Shown here in pieces: positions 1 through 9,798 of a stretch of 64,000 nucleotides of DNA (within the stretch, counting starts at the first letter, position 1; every line of letters starts with the position of its first letter). Origin of the DNA: Betaproteobacteria bacterium (GTDB lineage Bacteria; Pseudomonadota; Gammaproteobacteria; Burkholderiales; Casimicrobiaceae); contig JAAFJO010000006.1 in the NCBI GenBank assembly GCA_013298145.1, positions 62,001-126,000 on the forward strand. Direction: 5' to 3'. Under the pieces are notes generated by a model. It ran no database searches, was not told the DNA's origin, and worked only from the letters and a program-made list of their open reading frames with translations. The position numbers and the translations under genes were made by a program.

Positions 1-423
1 GTCTTCGAGGTTGATTCCGCCAAACGTCGGTTCAAGCGCGGCGATGATGTCAACCAGTTTGTCGGGATTGAGCTCGTTGACTTCAATGTCGAAGCAATCG
101 ATACCGGCAAACTTTTTGAACAGAACCGCTTTGCCTTCCATCACTGGCTTCGCGGCGAGCGGTCCAATCGCGCCCAGACCAAGCACGGCAGTTCCATTTG
201 TCACCACGCCCACCAGGTTGCCCCGCGACGTAAGATTGAACGATTCCGCTGGATCCCTCACGATTTCTTCGCAGGCGAACGCAACGCCCGGCGAATAGGC
301 GAGCGCCAAATCACGCTGGTTCGACAGCGTTTTGGTCGCACTGATTTCAAGCTTGCCCGGCTTCGGTGAGCGGTGATATTCGAGAGCGGCGTCTTTTAGA
401 TTCTGGATTGACCGTTGGGGCAT
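1..423 (-). CDS. maeB: NADP-dependent malic enzyme, N-terminal part (cut by window edge)
   Basis: Oxidative decarboxylation of malate to pyruvate with NADP, feeding gluconeogenesis and NADPH supply. Reading the minus strand from the ATG at 423 gives 141 codons open to the window edge. They include the malic-enzyme motifs [29 protein letters not shown] and [12 protein letters not shown], which form the malate-binding N-terminal domain. The NADP-binding domain and, if this is the large MaeB type, the C-terminal phosphotransacetylase-like domain lie outside the window, so the subtype is inferred. Nothing in the visible part is broken. Confidence 0.93.
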   Translation of the reverse strand, partial: MPQRSIQNLKDAALEYHRSPKPGKLEISATKTLSNQRDLALAYSPGVAFACEEIVRDPAESFNLTSRGNLVGVVTNGTAVLGLGAIGPLAAKPVMEGKAVLFKKFAGIDCFDIEVNELNPDKLVDIIAALEPTFGGINLED

Positions 424-857
424 GCTGATAGTGTCCTGATGTGTGGCTGCGGGTCGTTGCTTGGCGTTTAAGATCGCGCAACAGGCAATTTCCGCTAGGC
501 GGAATCGATTTTCAAAGTTTAGCTTGCCAAACTTTCGATTCGCTTGTTTGAACCGCAAGAATGGACTACCGAGCTGTCGGAATGCCGACACCAGGATACG
601 AATCGCCGTGCCGTCGTTACCGGGTCAGTCAGATCTCGGTTGCCAACTGCAATTTTCCACTGCCACTGATGAATCTTGCATTCCGTTTCGTCATCAGGGC
701 GTCACGATCGAGCATGAATGGGCGAGCCCCTTGACTGTGCTTCCGCTACGTCTGCGAACGCTGAACGTCGTGTCCGCGCGCCGCTTTCGTAGCAACATCA
801 TCACCGACAAGGTGCTTCAATCTAATACCAATCCGGCAAGGTTGCGCGCGCGGGGCG
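424..857. other. Intergenic stretch upstream of maeB
   Basis: No convincing gene. A plus-strand open frame runs through it, but its translation has no recognisable motif and no good start. An AAAGTTT/AAACTTT inverted repeat (514-520 and 529-535, 8-base spacer) lies about 90-110 bases upstream of the malic enzyme start and could be an operator. This is only inferred from symmetry and position. Confidence 0.4.
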
Positions 858-2669
858 CTATTCGCCAATAACCATGCCCTCACGCCGCAGGTCAGCCCCG
901 CCACGCCACCCGATCGCTTTACCTTTGGTATCAAACGTGCGTTGGAGCGCCTGCAGCCCACTCGTGAAGTCGGCAATAGACACCGTATGACCGCGCGCCT
1001 CTAAGGGCGCTTTTAACGCCTCAAGCGCAGTACCCTTTTCGAGCTCGGTCGGCCCATTGCGTGACCCGAAATTCGGCAAATTGATTGCCGCCTGTGGATC
1101 AAGTTTCCAGTCGATCATGCCGACAAGCGTCTTCAGTACGTAGTTTGCAATGGCGCTGCCGCCGGGTGAGCCTGTGATGATTTCGGGATTGCCTTTCGCG
1201 TCATAGACGATCGTGGGGGCCATCGTCGAGCGCGGGCGTTTCCCAGCCTGTACGCGATTCGCGACCGGTTTACCGTTCTCTTCAAAGCGCATCGAAAAAT
1301 CAGTGAGCTCGTTGTTCAGTAGAAAGCCGCGCACCATTTTTCTTGCGCCGAAGATGTCTTCGATGGTCGTCGTCATCGACACTGCGTTTCCGAATTTGTC
1401 CACAATCGAAATGTGCGACGTGCCGGTAAGGAACGCATTTGCATCTGGCGCCTGCGCGACTTTCACGCCGGGCGGCGTGCCCGGTTCGGCGCGCTTCATG
1501 CTCTTGGTCATATCGATCAATGCACCGCGCGATTTCATGTATCCCGGATCAAGCAAGCCTTTCGGTACATCGATGAAATCCGGATCGGCAAGGTATTGCG
1601 CACGATCCGCATACGCGAGCCGACCTGCTTCCGCAAAGACATGGACGGAATCGGTGGAGTTTGCGCCCCATTGCGAGAGCGGGAAGCGTTCTACTGCGGC
1701 AAGCATTTGTGCAATCGCAACGCCACCCGATGAGGGCGCAGGCATGCTGCACAACTTTTTCGAACGATAACTAAAACAGATAGGGTCGCGCTCGATCACC
1801 TGATAGTTTGCGAGATCCGTTTGCGTGAGATCCCCGCGCTTCGCAACGTCTGCATAGTCACGTACCGCGTTCACCATCGCATCGGCGAGCTCTCCCTCGT
1901 AGAAAGCTTTTGCGCCATTCGCAGCGATCGCTCGAAGCGTTTTCGCGTAGGCAGGATTTTTAAGCGCATAGCCGACCGGCCAGGCCTCGCCCTTTTCGTT
2001 AAAGAAATACGCACGCGCTGCTGGATCGTCCTTCAAGAAGCGGTCTAGCTTTACGACTTCATGCAAACGCGGGCTTACCGGAAAGCCCTGCTCTGCAAGT
2101 GCGATGGCGGGGGCGAACAACGCGTTCCACGGCAGTTTGCCGTGTTTCTTATGCATCGCCGCGAGGAGCGCTACGGTTCCGGGCGTGCCGACGCTTCTAC
2201 CGCTAACAGCCGCGTCGTGAAACTTCATCGGCAATCCATCACTACCGATAAATCGGCTTGGTGTTGCTGCGCCAGGCGCCGTTTCGCGACCATCGTATGC
2301 TCGGAGTTTTTTCGTTCTCCCTTCATGCACCAGCGCGAACGCGCCGCCGCCAATGCCCGAGCTTTGCGGCTCCACCAGCCCGAGAACAAGCTGCGTTGCA
2401 ATTGCAGCATCCACCGCGCTGCCACCCTGCTTCAACATTGCAAAGCCCGCTTCAACGGCGAGCGGATTTGCCGCAGCGACGCCGTGCGATTTGAAGCTCA
2501 CCAGCGATTTTTTGTAGAGCCCGGTCGACGGCTCTGGCTGGCTTGGCGGTGCGGCCAATTGCGCGCTGACCGTCATCACACAAAGCAAGGATAGACCAGT
2601 AGCTAAAAGTCGCAAGCTTTTATAAGTCCAGGGCTTACGGTTATTTGTGAAATAACTCTCTTTACTCAT
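858..2669 (-). CDS. ggt: Gamma-glutamyltransferase
   Basis: Periplasmic glutathione hydrolase/transpeptidase of the N-terminal nucleophile family. It removes the gamma-glutamyl group of glutathione and passes it to water or an acceptor. The start at 2669 is preferred over upstream starts because AAGGAAG lies just before it and a signal-peptide-like segment follows. That gives 603 residues, the usual size. The autoprocessing/catalytic Thr is about residue 417 in GTSHISIVD. The SSGG (PSSGGVAIAQML) and GSPGG motifs that bind the glutamyl group are present. Like other members it should self-cleave into large and small subunits. It is followed by a non-coding stretch and preceded by an acetyltransferase gene on the same strand. 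Confidence 0.93.
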   Translation of the reverse strand: MSKESYFTNNRKPWTYKSLRLLATGLSLLCVMTVSAQLAAPPSQPEPSTGLYKKSLVSFKSHGVAAANPLAVEAGFAMLKQGGSAVDAAIATQLVLGLVEPQSSGIGGGAFALVHEGRTKKLRAYDGRETAPGAATPSRFIGSDGLPMKFHDAAVSGRSVGTPGTVALLAAMHKKHGKLPWNALFAPAIALAEQGFPVSPRLHEVVKLDRFLKDDPAARAYFFNEKGEAWPVGYALKNPAYAKTLRAIAANGAKAFYEGELADAMVNAVRDYADVAKRGDLTQTDLANYQVIERDPICFSYRSKKLCSMPAPSSGGVAIAQMLAAVERFPLSQWGANSTDSVHVFAEAGRLAYADRAQYLADPDFIDVPKGLLDPGYMKSRGALIDMTKSMKRAEPGTPPGVKVAQAPDANAFLTGTSHISIVDKFGNAVSMTTTIEDIFGARKMVRGFLLNNELTDFSMRFEENGKPVANRVQAGKRPRSTMAPTIVYDAKGNPEIITGSPGGSAIANYVLKTLVGMIDWKLDPQAAINLPNFGSRNGPTELEKGTALEALKAPLEARGHTVSIADFTSGLQALQRTFDTKGKAIGWRGGADLRREGMVIGE

Positions 2670-2760
2670 TTTCTTCCTTTTAGACCTTACTTCGGATCGA
2701 TACAGCTGGTAAAGTTGCATCGTGAAGACGCGCAATGTTGCGCGGGTACTCGCGAACGAA

Positions 2761-3297
2761 TCAAAGCACGACCCCGTCAACACTTGCGGGGCGCGCACTG
2801 CCAGCGCCCAATGTACGCTGCATCAGCACAGTATCCAACCAGCGATCAAATTTCCATCCCGTCGCACGAATTACCCCAACATGCTCAAAGCCCATCGAGG
2901 AATGTAGCCCGATAGATGCACGGTTCGCGCTATCGCCAATTACCGCAATCATCTGGCGTGCGCCTGCCGCCTCTGCGCGAGCAATGAGCTCCGCCATTAG
3001 CAACCGCGCAACGCCATCGCGCTGTGCGTGCGGGCTCACGTAGATCGAGTTTTCAACGCAAAAGCGATACGCCGGGCGGGGCCGAAACCAGTTGGCATAC
3101 GCATAACCAAGCACTGAGTGATCTCGCACAGCCACCAGATATGGCAGCCCTTTTGCGATCACGTCGTTGTATCGCCGACGCATTTCGTCGATGCCCGGTG
3201 GTTCCAGCTCAAAGCTCGCCGTGCCGTTGAGAACCCAATGCGCGTAAATTGATTGAATCGCCTCGAGGTCGTTTTCTGTAGCTTTTCGAATCAGCAT
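2761..3297 (-). CDS. GNAT N-acetyltransferase, phosphinothricin acetyltransferase type
   Basis: Transfers acetyl from acetyl-CoA to an amine. The 178-residue protein has the layout of the Pat/Bar/YncA group. It opens with IRKATENDLEAIQSIYAHWV, has the conserved YAYANWFRPRPAYRF block, the acetyl-CoA loop around HAQRDGVARLLMAEL, and the C-terminal GWKFDRWLDTVLMQ. Family members acetylate phosphinothricin, methionine sulfoximine or related compounds, but the substrate here cannot be read from sequence. It lies 91 bases upstream of ggt on the same strand, so co-transcription is possible. Confidence 0.85.
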   Translation of the reverse strand: MLIRKATENDLEAIQSIYAHWVLNGTASFELEPPGIDEMRRRYNDVIAKGLPYLVAVRDHSVLGYAYANWFRPRPAYRFCVENSIYVSPHAQRDGVARLLMAELIARAEAAGARQMIAVIGDSANRASIGLHSSMGFEHVGVIRATGWKFDRWLDTVLMQRTLGAGSARPASVDGVVL

Positions 3298-3567
3298 CGC
3301 GAACTATGCCAAGTAATCATTGATGAGCAAGCCATTGGTCATGGAGCCTATGAAGCATCTGGTTTCGATCAGCGAACGCGTTTTCTTCTTGCAGACGAAT
3401 ATTCGAATGGTTTATTCGGCAAATACGCGATTGCAAGGGGTCGCGAACTTCGATTGCTAAGACTTTCAATCGTCTCGCATGGGGTGAATGCCCATCTGAT
3501 GAAAGTTGACGCATCCTGATATCGATCCTACGTAGCGTACTCTACGCGCAAATGTGATGGCCCAGAG

Positions 3568-6500
3568 CTACCTGCGCCTGAGATCGAGCGTGTAGGGAAA
3601 CTCTGCGGCGCTGACCGCGGGCTTTGCTTCAACTTCGCCAGGCGTGTGCCCCATCCGTTGAAACCGAGCGAGGCGTCGTGATTCGGCATCGTATGCGTTG
3701 ATTGGAAAGCTACCCGGGTTCGAGCCGCCCGGATGCTGCACGTGGTATTGACAGCCTCCGATGCTTCGCTTGTTCCACGTATCCACGATATCGAACACGA
3801 GCGGCGCATGAACCGCAATGCTGGGATGAAGCGCAGACGGCGGATTCCACGCCTTATAGCGCACGCCAGCGACGAATGTGCCCACATCGTCGACAGGCTG
3901 AAGCGGCAATGTTTTTCCGTTAACCGTCACCACGTAGCGGCCTCCAGTCATCCCGCTCACGCAGACTTCTAGCCGCTCGATCGAAGAGTCAACGTATCGC
4001 GCGGTGCCGCCCCCCGAGTTTTCTTCGCCCATCACGTGCCAAGGCTCGAGTGCACCACGGAGCGTGAGGGTCATGCCGTGCACCACGATTTCTCCGTAGA
4101 GCGGAAATCTAAACTGAAAGTGCGGCGCGAACCATTGCGCATCAAACTCATACCCGCCGTTTTCTGGGCGCGCAAGGTCGGCAAGCACATCATCGAAATC
4201 AAGCTTTACAAAATGCGGCAGCATAAAGCGGTCATGCAGCGCAGTACCCCAACGAGCCAACCGATGGTACTGTGGGCGCGCCCAAAAGCGCGCCACCAGT
4301 GCGCGCAATAAGAGCTGCTGTACGATGCTCATGCGCGCATGCGGTGGCATCTCGAACGATCGCAATTCCAAGAGCCCAAGGCGTCCGGTACTACCGTCCG
4401 GCGAGTAGAGCTTATCAATACAAAACTCGCTTCGATGGGTGTTGCCGGTCACATCGATCAAGATGTTGCGTAGCGTTCTATCAACGAGCCAGGGCGGCAT
4501 CGCAGCTTTATGTTTCTCGCGTTGAGCTGCAATTTCTTGAAACGCGATTTCCAGCTCGTAGAGCGAGTCATTACGAGCCTCATCGACACGCGGCGCTTGA
4601 CTGGTTGGCCCGATGAAGAGGCCACTAAACAGATAAGACAAGCTCGGATGATTGTGCCAATACGCGATCAGCGATGCGAGCAGTTCAGGTTTTCGCAGAA
4701 ATGGCGAATCAGCGGGCGATGCCCCTCCCAACACAAAATGATTGCCGCCGCCGGTCCCCGTGTGTCGTCCGTCAAGTGCAAATTTTTCCGCGCTCATGCG
4801 CAGTTGAAATGCCGTGTCATAGAGAAATTCGGTGTTTTCAACGAGTTCACGCCAAGTCTTCACTGGCTGGATATTCACCTCTAGCACACCCGGATCAGGC
4901 GTGACTTGTAAAACCTTTACACGAGGGTCCCGTGGCGGCGGGTAGCCTTCGATCACCACGGTGAGACCTAGCGATTCAGCCGCCCGCTCGACCGCTGCAA
5001 CGAGTGCGAGGTAATCTTCAATGCGCGATGCAGGTGGCATAAACACATAGAGCCTGCCCTCGCGCGCTTGTACGCAAAGCGCAGTGCGAACGGTGTACTT
5101 CGCGGATTCGAAGCGCTTCGGTTTACGCAGTCCAAGGGATTGCTTCACTGCACCCGCACTCAATGCGACTTCGCCCAGCTCGTCGCGCTCGTCGAACGGA
5201 TCGCGTTCGTGTTGCAGATCGCGATCTTCTTTCGCGACCCACGGCAGCGATTCAAGCGGCAAGCGATAGCCCATCGGCGAATCGCCGGGAATGAGATACA
5301 TGCAATCATCGCGGAAGTGCCACGCACTTGTCCGCCATTCCGACTTGATCGTCGGCGGAATCTTTTTCTTTTTTCGCCTCTCTGCGTCTTCTTTCGCAAT
5401 CGATTCTTCGTCGACGGCCAGCGGAAGCACGTAGCCAACAACCGCTTTCAACCCAGTGTCGAACACGTTTCGCAAGCGAGCTCGCTCGAATTCATCGTCG
5501 ATCCGCGAGTCGAGCGCGTTTACGTTGAGCGGCAATTTGCGTTCCCGCCAGAGATAGTGAAGGGTATCTTCATAGCCTAGCACCAATGTCTCGTTTTCGA
5601 TGTTCAAGGCATCGCACAAGGCGCGCGAAAATGACTCAGCATCCGCTACCGTGTAGCGCGTCGGCGCTTTTCCGCGCGCGAAGCGCGTGCTGTCTTTCCA
5701 GATCGCAATGCCGTCATCGCGCCAAAAGAGCGTGAGCGCCCAGCGCGGGAGTTGCTCGCCTGGATACCATTTACCTTGACCAAAATGCAGCGCGCCGCCG
5801 CGACCGTAGCGCTCAAAGAGTTGCGCGAGAACCGCTTCGCCATACTCACGCTTTGTCGGCCCCAGCGCTGCGATGTTCCATTCGGGCGCGTCACGATCAG
5901 TGCTCGCAACGAACGTCGGCTCACCGCCCATGGTCAGGCGAACGTCGTGTTTTTCAAGATCGACATCCACGCGATCACCGAGCGTCAGCACGTTTTTCCA
6001 CTGCTCGTCGGAATAGGGCTTGGTCACGCGCGGTGCTTCGTAAATCCGCGTAACCTTCATCGAATGCGAGAACTCTACTTCACACGGATCAAGCCCCCCT
6101 TCAATGGGTGCCGCTGAGCTTGGCTGCGGCGTGCATGCGAGCGGGATGTGGCCTTCACCCGCCAGTAATCCGGAGGTGGGGTCCAGTCCGATCCAACCCG
6201 CGCCCGGCAAAAAAACTTCGCACCACGCATGCAGGTCGGTGAAGTCCTTTTCAGCTCCGCTGGGTCCATCAATGGATTTGACATCGGGCGTAAGCTGGAT
6301 GAGGTAGCCAGAGACGAAGCGCGCCGCGAGTCCCAAGTGCCGACACAATTGCACGAGCAACCACCCTGAATCGCGGCAGGAGCCAGATTTGAGCTCAAGC
6401 GTTTGCTCCGGCGTCTGCACGCCGGGCTCCATGCGAATCACATAGGTGAGATCGCGGTAGAGCATCGCATTCACATCCACCAAGAAATCGACAATCCGTC

Positions 6501-6915
6501 GCTCGCGCCGATCTACCTTGCTGAGATAGCTCGAAACCAAAGGTGTGAGCGGCAGCGTTGTCAGATAGGGCGCGAGCTCCACGCGCAAGTTGGGCTCATA
6601 CGCAAACGGAAATTTTTCAGCGCTCGGCTCCAAAAAGAAATCGAACGGGTTGTAGACCGCCATTTCAGCGACTAAGTCGATAACAACCTTGAGCTCTCGC
6701 GTCTTCTCAGGAAACACCAATCGCGCCATGTAGTTCGCGAACGGATCTTGCTGCCAATTGCAGAAGTGCTCACCGGGCTCGATCCGCTGGCTATACGAGA
6801 GGACGCGCGTGCGGCAGTGCGGCGCTGGCCTCAGCCTGACGATCTGCGGCCCAACGCTGATCGCGCGATCGTAGCGATAGTGGGTAACGTGACTGAGCGC
6901 AACATGAATCGACAT
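3568..6915 (-). CDS. Large transglutaminase-like protein with DUF2126 region
   Basis: A 1115-residue protein. Residues 1-100 match the bacterial transglutaminase-like N-terminal beta domain (LSHVTHYRYDRAISVGPQ). Residues about 150-260 are the papain-like core, with a visible triad Cys180 (SGSCRDSGW), His229 (DLHAWCEVF) and Asp245 (WIGLDPTSG). The remainder, from about 320, is the long DUF2126 region. Members are thought to be peptidases or amide-processing enzymes; the substrate is unknown. In many bacteria this gene sits with DUF403 (alpha-E) and circularly permuted ATP-grasp genes, but neither is adjacent here. No signal peptide is seen, so it is probably cytoplasmic. Confidence 0.9.
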   Translation of the reverse strand: MSIHVALSHVTHYRYDRAISVGPQIVRLRPAPHCRTRVLSYSQRIEPGEHFCNWQQDPFANYMARLVFPEKTRELKVVIDLVAEMAVYNPFDFFLEPSAEKFPFAYEPNLRVELAPYLTTLPLTPLVSSYLSKVDRRERRIVDFLVDVNAMLYRDLTYVIRMEPGVQTPEQTLELKSGSCRDSGWLLVQLCRHLGLAARFVSGYLIQLTPDVKSIDGPSGAEKDFTDLHAWCEVFLPGAGWIGLDPTSGLLAGEGHIPLACTPQPSSAAPIEGGLDPCEVEFSHSMKVTRIYEAPRVTKPYSDEQWKNVLTLGDRVDVDLEKHDVRLTMGGEPTFVASTDRDAPEWNIAALGPTKREYGEAVLAQLFERYGRGGALHFGQGKWYPGEQLPRWALTLFWRDDGIAIWKDSTRFARGKAPTRYTVADAESFSRALCDALNIENETLVLGYEDTLHYLWRERKLPLNVNALDSRIDDEFERARLRNVFDTGLKAVVGYVLPLAVDEESIAKEDAERRKKKKIPPTIKSEWRTSAWHFRDDCMYLIPGDSPMGYRLPLESLPWVAKEDRDLQHERDPFDERDELGEVALSAGAVKQSLGLRKPKRFESAKYTVRTALCVQAREGRLYVFMPPASRIEDYLALVAAVERAAESLGLTVVIEGYPPPRDPRVKVLQVTPDPGVLEVNIQPVKTWRELVENTEFLYDTAFQLRMSAEKFALDGRHTGTGGGNHFVLGGASPADSPFLRKPELLASLIAYWHNHPSLSYLFSGLFIGPTSQAPRVDEARNDSLYELEIAFQEIAAQREKHKAAMPPWLVDRTLRNILIDVTGNTHRSEFCIDKLYSPDGSTGRLGLLELRSFEMPPHARMSIVQQLLLRALVARFWARPQYHRLARWGTALHDRFMLPHFVKLDFDDVLADLARPENGGYEFDAQWFAPHFQFRFPLYGEIVVHGMTLTLRGALEPWHVMGEENSGGGTARYVDSSIERLEVCVSGMTGGRYVVTVNGKTLPLQPVDDVGTFVAGVRYKAWNPPSALHPSIAVHAPLVFDIVDTWNKRSIGGCQYHVQHPGGSNPGSFPINAYDAESRRLARFQRMGHTPGEVEAKPAVSAAEFPYTLDLRRR

Positions 6916-7080
6916 AACTTAACCGAGAGGAACGAATGAAACGATTGAGCAAAACACGTGCCCACTGACGAATGTTCGATGGAAGCTTGCGTAAAGGAAT
7001 GCTGGTTACCGCTAGTGTCGTCTATCTTGTTGCCAGCCAAGAGGACGTCTGACGACTCGCAAAGAAGTTACAAAACTACG

Positions 7081-8283
7081 CTAGCGCACCGTCGTATTCA
7101 GCGTAACGATCGGCAGCATCACCGCGAGCACGAGTACCAACACAATCGCACCAAGCACCAGAATCATGATGGGCTCGACGAGCGTGGCGAACCACTGTAA
7201 GCGCCGCTCGAGAGATTGATTCTTGAGCGCTGCCGCCTTTGCGAATGCGCCAGGCACCGCGCCAACACTTTCTCCTTGGCGCACCAGCTCGAGCGTCATG
7301 CCGTCCACCGCTTGGGTGTCAGCAAGCGCCTGAGCAACAGCAACGCCTCGCTCAATTGCGGCTTTTGATGCACGATATCGATTTGCGTTTTCGGGGAAGC
7401 GCGCTGTCTCAGCGGCCGCTGCCAGTGCTTTTGGCAGCGGGACAGCGCTTTCGGCCAGCATAGCGAGCGTTGAGAGCGTGCGCACCTCATCAGCGGCTTG
7501 TGCGAGCGGCCCAACGACCGGCAGGCGCTGCATGAGCCGAAGCGAGCGCAGGCGCAGCGGTCCTCGCGCGAGCCAAGTCGCCGCGACTACGCCAATAGCG
7601 GCGACGGCTAGCACCCAGACGCCATAGCTCTTCATAAATGCGGCCAATGCAACAAGCGATCGCGTGAGCCACGGAAGCGACTGTTTGGTTTGCGCAAACG
7701 CCGAAACAATTGTCGGCATTACAAACACGAGCAACGCAGCAATCACAGCAAACGCGACAATCCCAACTAACGCCGGATACACCATGGCACCGATCAAGCG
7801 CCCGCGCAACACGTCGCGCGACTCGAAGTAGTCTGCGAGACGAGTGAGCACGCGAGACAAGTCGCCAGATTCAGCGCCCGCGACCACAACTTGGCGCTCT
7901 ACAGACGGGAAGAGTTTCGGCGCGTTGGCGAACGCCTCCTTCAACGTTTCACCGTTGACGACCGCGTCGCGCACGCGCCCGAGCTCGTGTGCAACACTCA
8001 TTGATTCGCTGTTCTGCGCTACCGAGTTGAGCGCATTGGGCAAATTGACGCCGCCTTCGATCAAGCCTGCAAGCTGGCGAACCGCGAGCGCTCGGTCACT
8101 GGCACGAATCCGCTTTGCGCGACCTGAAGCGCTGGCGTTATCAGCGGCGACTTGAGTGATCGCGAGAACCGTGACGCCGCTCGCTTCGAGCGACTTTAGC
8201 GCGGCGCGCTCGTCGCGAGCAATCAATTCGCCTCGCGCGCGCCGCCCATCAGCGCCGATCGATTCGTATCGAAATAAACTCAT
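7081..8283 (-). CDS. gspF: Type II secretion system inner membrane protein GspF
   Basis: Polytopic inner-membrane platform protein that couples the secretion ATPase to pseudopilus assembly. At 400 residues it has the usual size and opens with the typical LFRYESIGADGRRARGEL. Two T2SSF domains are separated by membrane segments, at about residues 160-190, 222-245 and 367-393. The motif LARVLTRLADYF-like (here SGDLSRVLTRLADYFESRD) precedes the first membrane segment. It starts 11 bases after gspE ends, so it is the last gene of a gspD-gspE-gspF unit. Confidence 0.94.
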   Translation of the reverse strand: MSLFRYESIGADGRRARGELIARDERAALKSLEASGVTVLAITQVAADNASASGRAKRIRASDRALAVRQLAGLIEGGVNLPNALNSVAQNSESMSVAHELGRVRDAVVNGETLKEAFANAPKLFPSVERQVVVAGAESGDLSRVLTRLADYFESRDVLRGRLIGAMVYPALVGIVAFAVIAALLVFVMPTIVSAFAQTKQSLPWLTRSLVALAAFMKSYGVWVLAVAAIGVVAATWLARGPLRLRSLRLMQRLPVVGPLAQAADEVRTLSTLAMLAESAVPLPKALAAAAETARFPENANRYRASKAAIERGVAVAQALADTQAVDGMTLELVRQGESVGAVPGAFAKAAALKNQSLERRLQWFATLVEPIMILVLGAIVLVLVLAVMLPIVTLNTTVR

Positions 8284-8294
8284 AACGACATGGA

Positions 8295-9758
8295 CTACGC
8301 GCTCACGACGCGCAGCACCTCAGCGAGTGAGGTATCACCGCTTTGTAACGACTGCCGGGCATTCGCGGCCATCAATGACCATCCGCTCTCTACCGCAATT
8401 TGCTCAAGCGCGTCGTCTGCAACGCGGGCGTGAATCGCTTTCGCGATCTCGTTGGACACCGGCAACCAGCGATAGAGACCGAAACGGCCGCGATAGCCTT
8501 CAACGTCGCCGCCCGCCGCGTCGCTCGGGGCGGAGAGTTGAGTCACGTCGCCAATCGCGTAGCGCTCCAGGAGTTTACGTTCAGCAAGACTCGGTGCCGC
8601 GCGAGCGGATTTCGATGCGTCGAGCCGGCGAACCAAGCGTTGAGCGAGAACACCGCGCAGGCATGAGGCTAAAAGATATGGCTCAACTCCCATTTCCATG
8701 AGCCGCGTTACCGCCGCCCCCGCCGAGTTCGTATGCAGCGACGCAATCACCAAGTGACCTGTGAGAGCGGCTTGAACGGCAATATCCGCAGTTTCCCGAT
8801 CACGAATCTCACCAACAATAATCACGTCGGGATCGTGGCGAAGTATCGAGCGTAGAGCGCGCGCAAAGGTGAGCTCAATGCGGGGATTCACCTGTGTTTG
8901 TGCCACTCGATCAAGCGCGTACTCCACCGGGTCTTCAACGCTGACCACATTCAATCGTGCGCGATCGAGCTCGCTCACAGCAGCGTAGAGTGTTGTGGTC
9001 TTTCCCGAACCCGTCGGTCCGGTTACAAGTACAAGCCCGTTGGGCATCCGCACCGCCGACCGCAATGCTTCCTGGATATCTTGTGGCATTCCGAGCGCGC
9101 TGAAATCCAGCGCCGCGGCGGCGGTATCAAGCAAACGCAATACTGCTCGCTCACCATGTTGCGTCGGAAGCGTGGCTACGCGAACATCAACCTTTCTCCC
9201 GGCGATGGTGACCTGCAATCGCCCGTCCTGCGGAAGTCGCCGCTCTGCGATGTCAAGCGTAGCCATTACTTTGCAGCGAGCGATCAATGCCGCATGAAGC
9301 GCGGAATCGATAGTTTCCACATCGCGCAGCACGCCATCAATACGATACCGAATGCGAGCGCCTTGGTCAGTTGCATCAATATGAATGTCGGAGGCGCGCT
9401 CGGCAAGGGCATTGCGCAACAAATCGGCGAGCAGCCGGACGGCAGGCGCGTCGTCGCGCTCAGCCTGAGCAAGCAGATCGTCGCTAACTGCACCTATCTC
9501 GGCCGCGCGCTTGGATTCGCTCGGCTTTGCGGCATCGATTCGTGCACTGCCTGAGAACGCAGCGCGCAGCGCGAGCGCGAACTCATCGGCGGTTACGCTT
9601 TGCGTTCGAAGCGGGCGGCCCAGCTGCGCGCGCGCGGCAGCCAGCGTTGCGAGCGTCATGTGCGGCGCGGTGTTGGCGAAAAGCGAAGCGCCTTCGTCGG
9701 CAACAACGACGATGCCGTATTCCTGAGCGAGTTCAAACGGGAGCTGTGGCGCGTTCAT
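8295..9758 (-). CDS. gspE: Type II secretion system ATPase GspE
   Basis: Cytoplasmic hexameric ATPase that powers pseudopilus assembly. The start at 9758 (MNAPQLPFEL) lies 40 bases after gspD; longer in-frame starts would overlap gspD. The product has 487 residues. Walker A GPTGSGKT is at 247-254, the Asp box around 272-279, Walker B DPDVIIVGE around 309-317 and the His box HLVIASLHTNSAG around 335-347. Between about 370 and 425, where most GspE proteins carry a CxxC...CxxC zinc module, there is no cysteine. Instead there is an Ala/Ser-rich segment before GYRGRFGLYRWLPV. The enzyme otherwise looks intact. Confidence 0.95.
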   Translation of the reverse strand: MNAPQLPFELAQEYGIVVVADEGASLFANTAPHMTLATLAAARAQLGRPLRTQSVTADEFALALRAAFSGSARIDAAKPSESKRAAEIGAVSDDLLAQAERDDAPAVRLLADLLRNALAERASDIHIDATDQGARIRYRIDGVLRDVETIDSALHAALIARCKVMATLDIAERRLPQDGRLQVTIAGRKVDVRVATLPTQHGERAVLRLLDTAAAALDFSALGMPQDIQEALRSAVRMPNGLVLVTGPTGSGKTTTLYAAVSELDRARLNVVSVEDPVEYALDRVAQTQVNPRIELTFARALRSILRHDPDVIIVGEIRDRETADIAVQAALTGHLVIASLHTNSAGAAVTRLMEMGVEPYLLASCLRGVLAQRLVRRLDASKSARAAPSLAERKLLERYAIGDVTQLSAPSDAAGGDVEGYRGRFGLYRWLPVSNEIAKAIHARVADDALEQIAVESGWSLMAANARQSLQSGDTSLAEVLRVVSA

Positions 9759-9798
9759 TGGTGACTTAACGTGCGGGGCGCTGATCGCCAGAGGCGCG

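Noticed and set aside
443..871. 142-codon plus-strand open frame upstream of maeB
   Set aside because: No recognisable motif, weak start and its end overlaps ggt; GC-rich DNA gives many such frames.
1213..1770. Long antisense frames inside ggt and other genes
   Set aside because: They lie opposite well-supported genes and their translations look like shadow frames with no domain.
3253..3519. 88-codon plus-strand frame between the acetyltransferase and transglutaminase genes
   Set aside because: Overlaps the start of the acetyltransferase and shows no family features.
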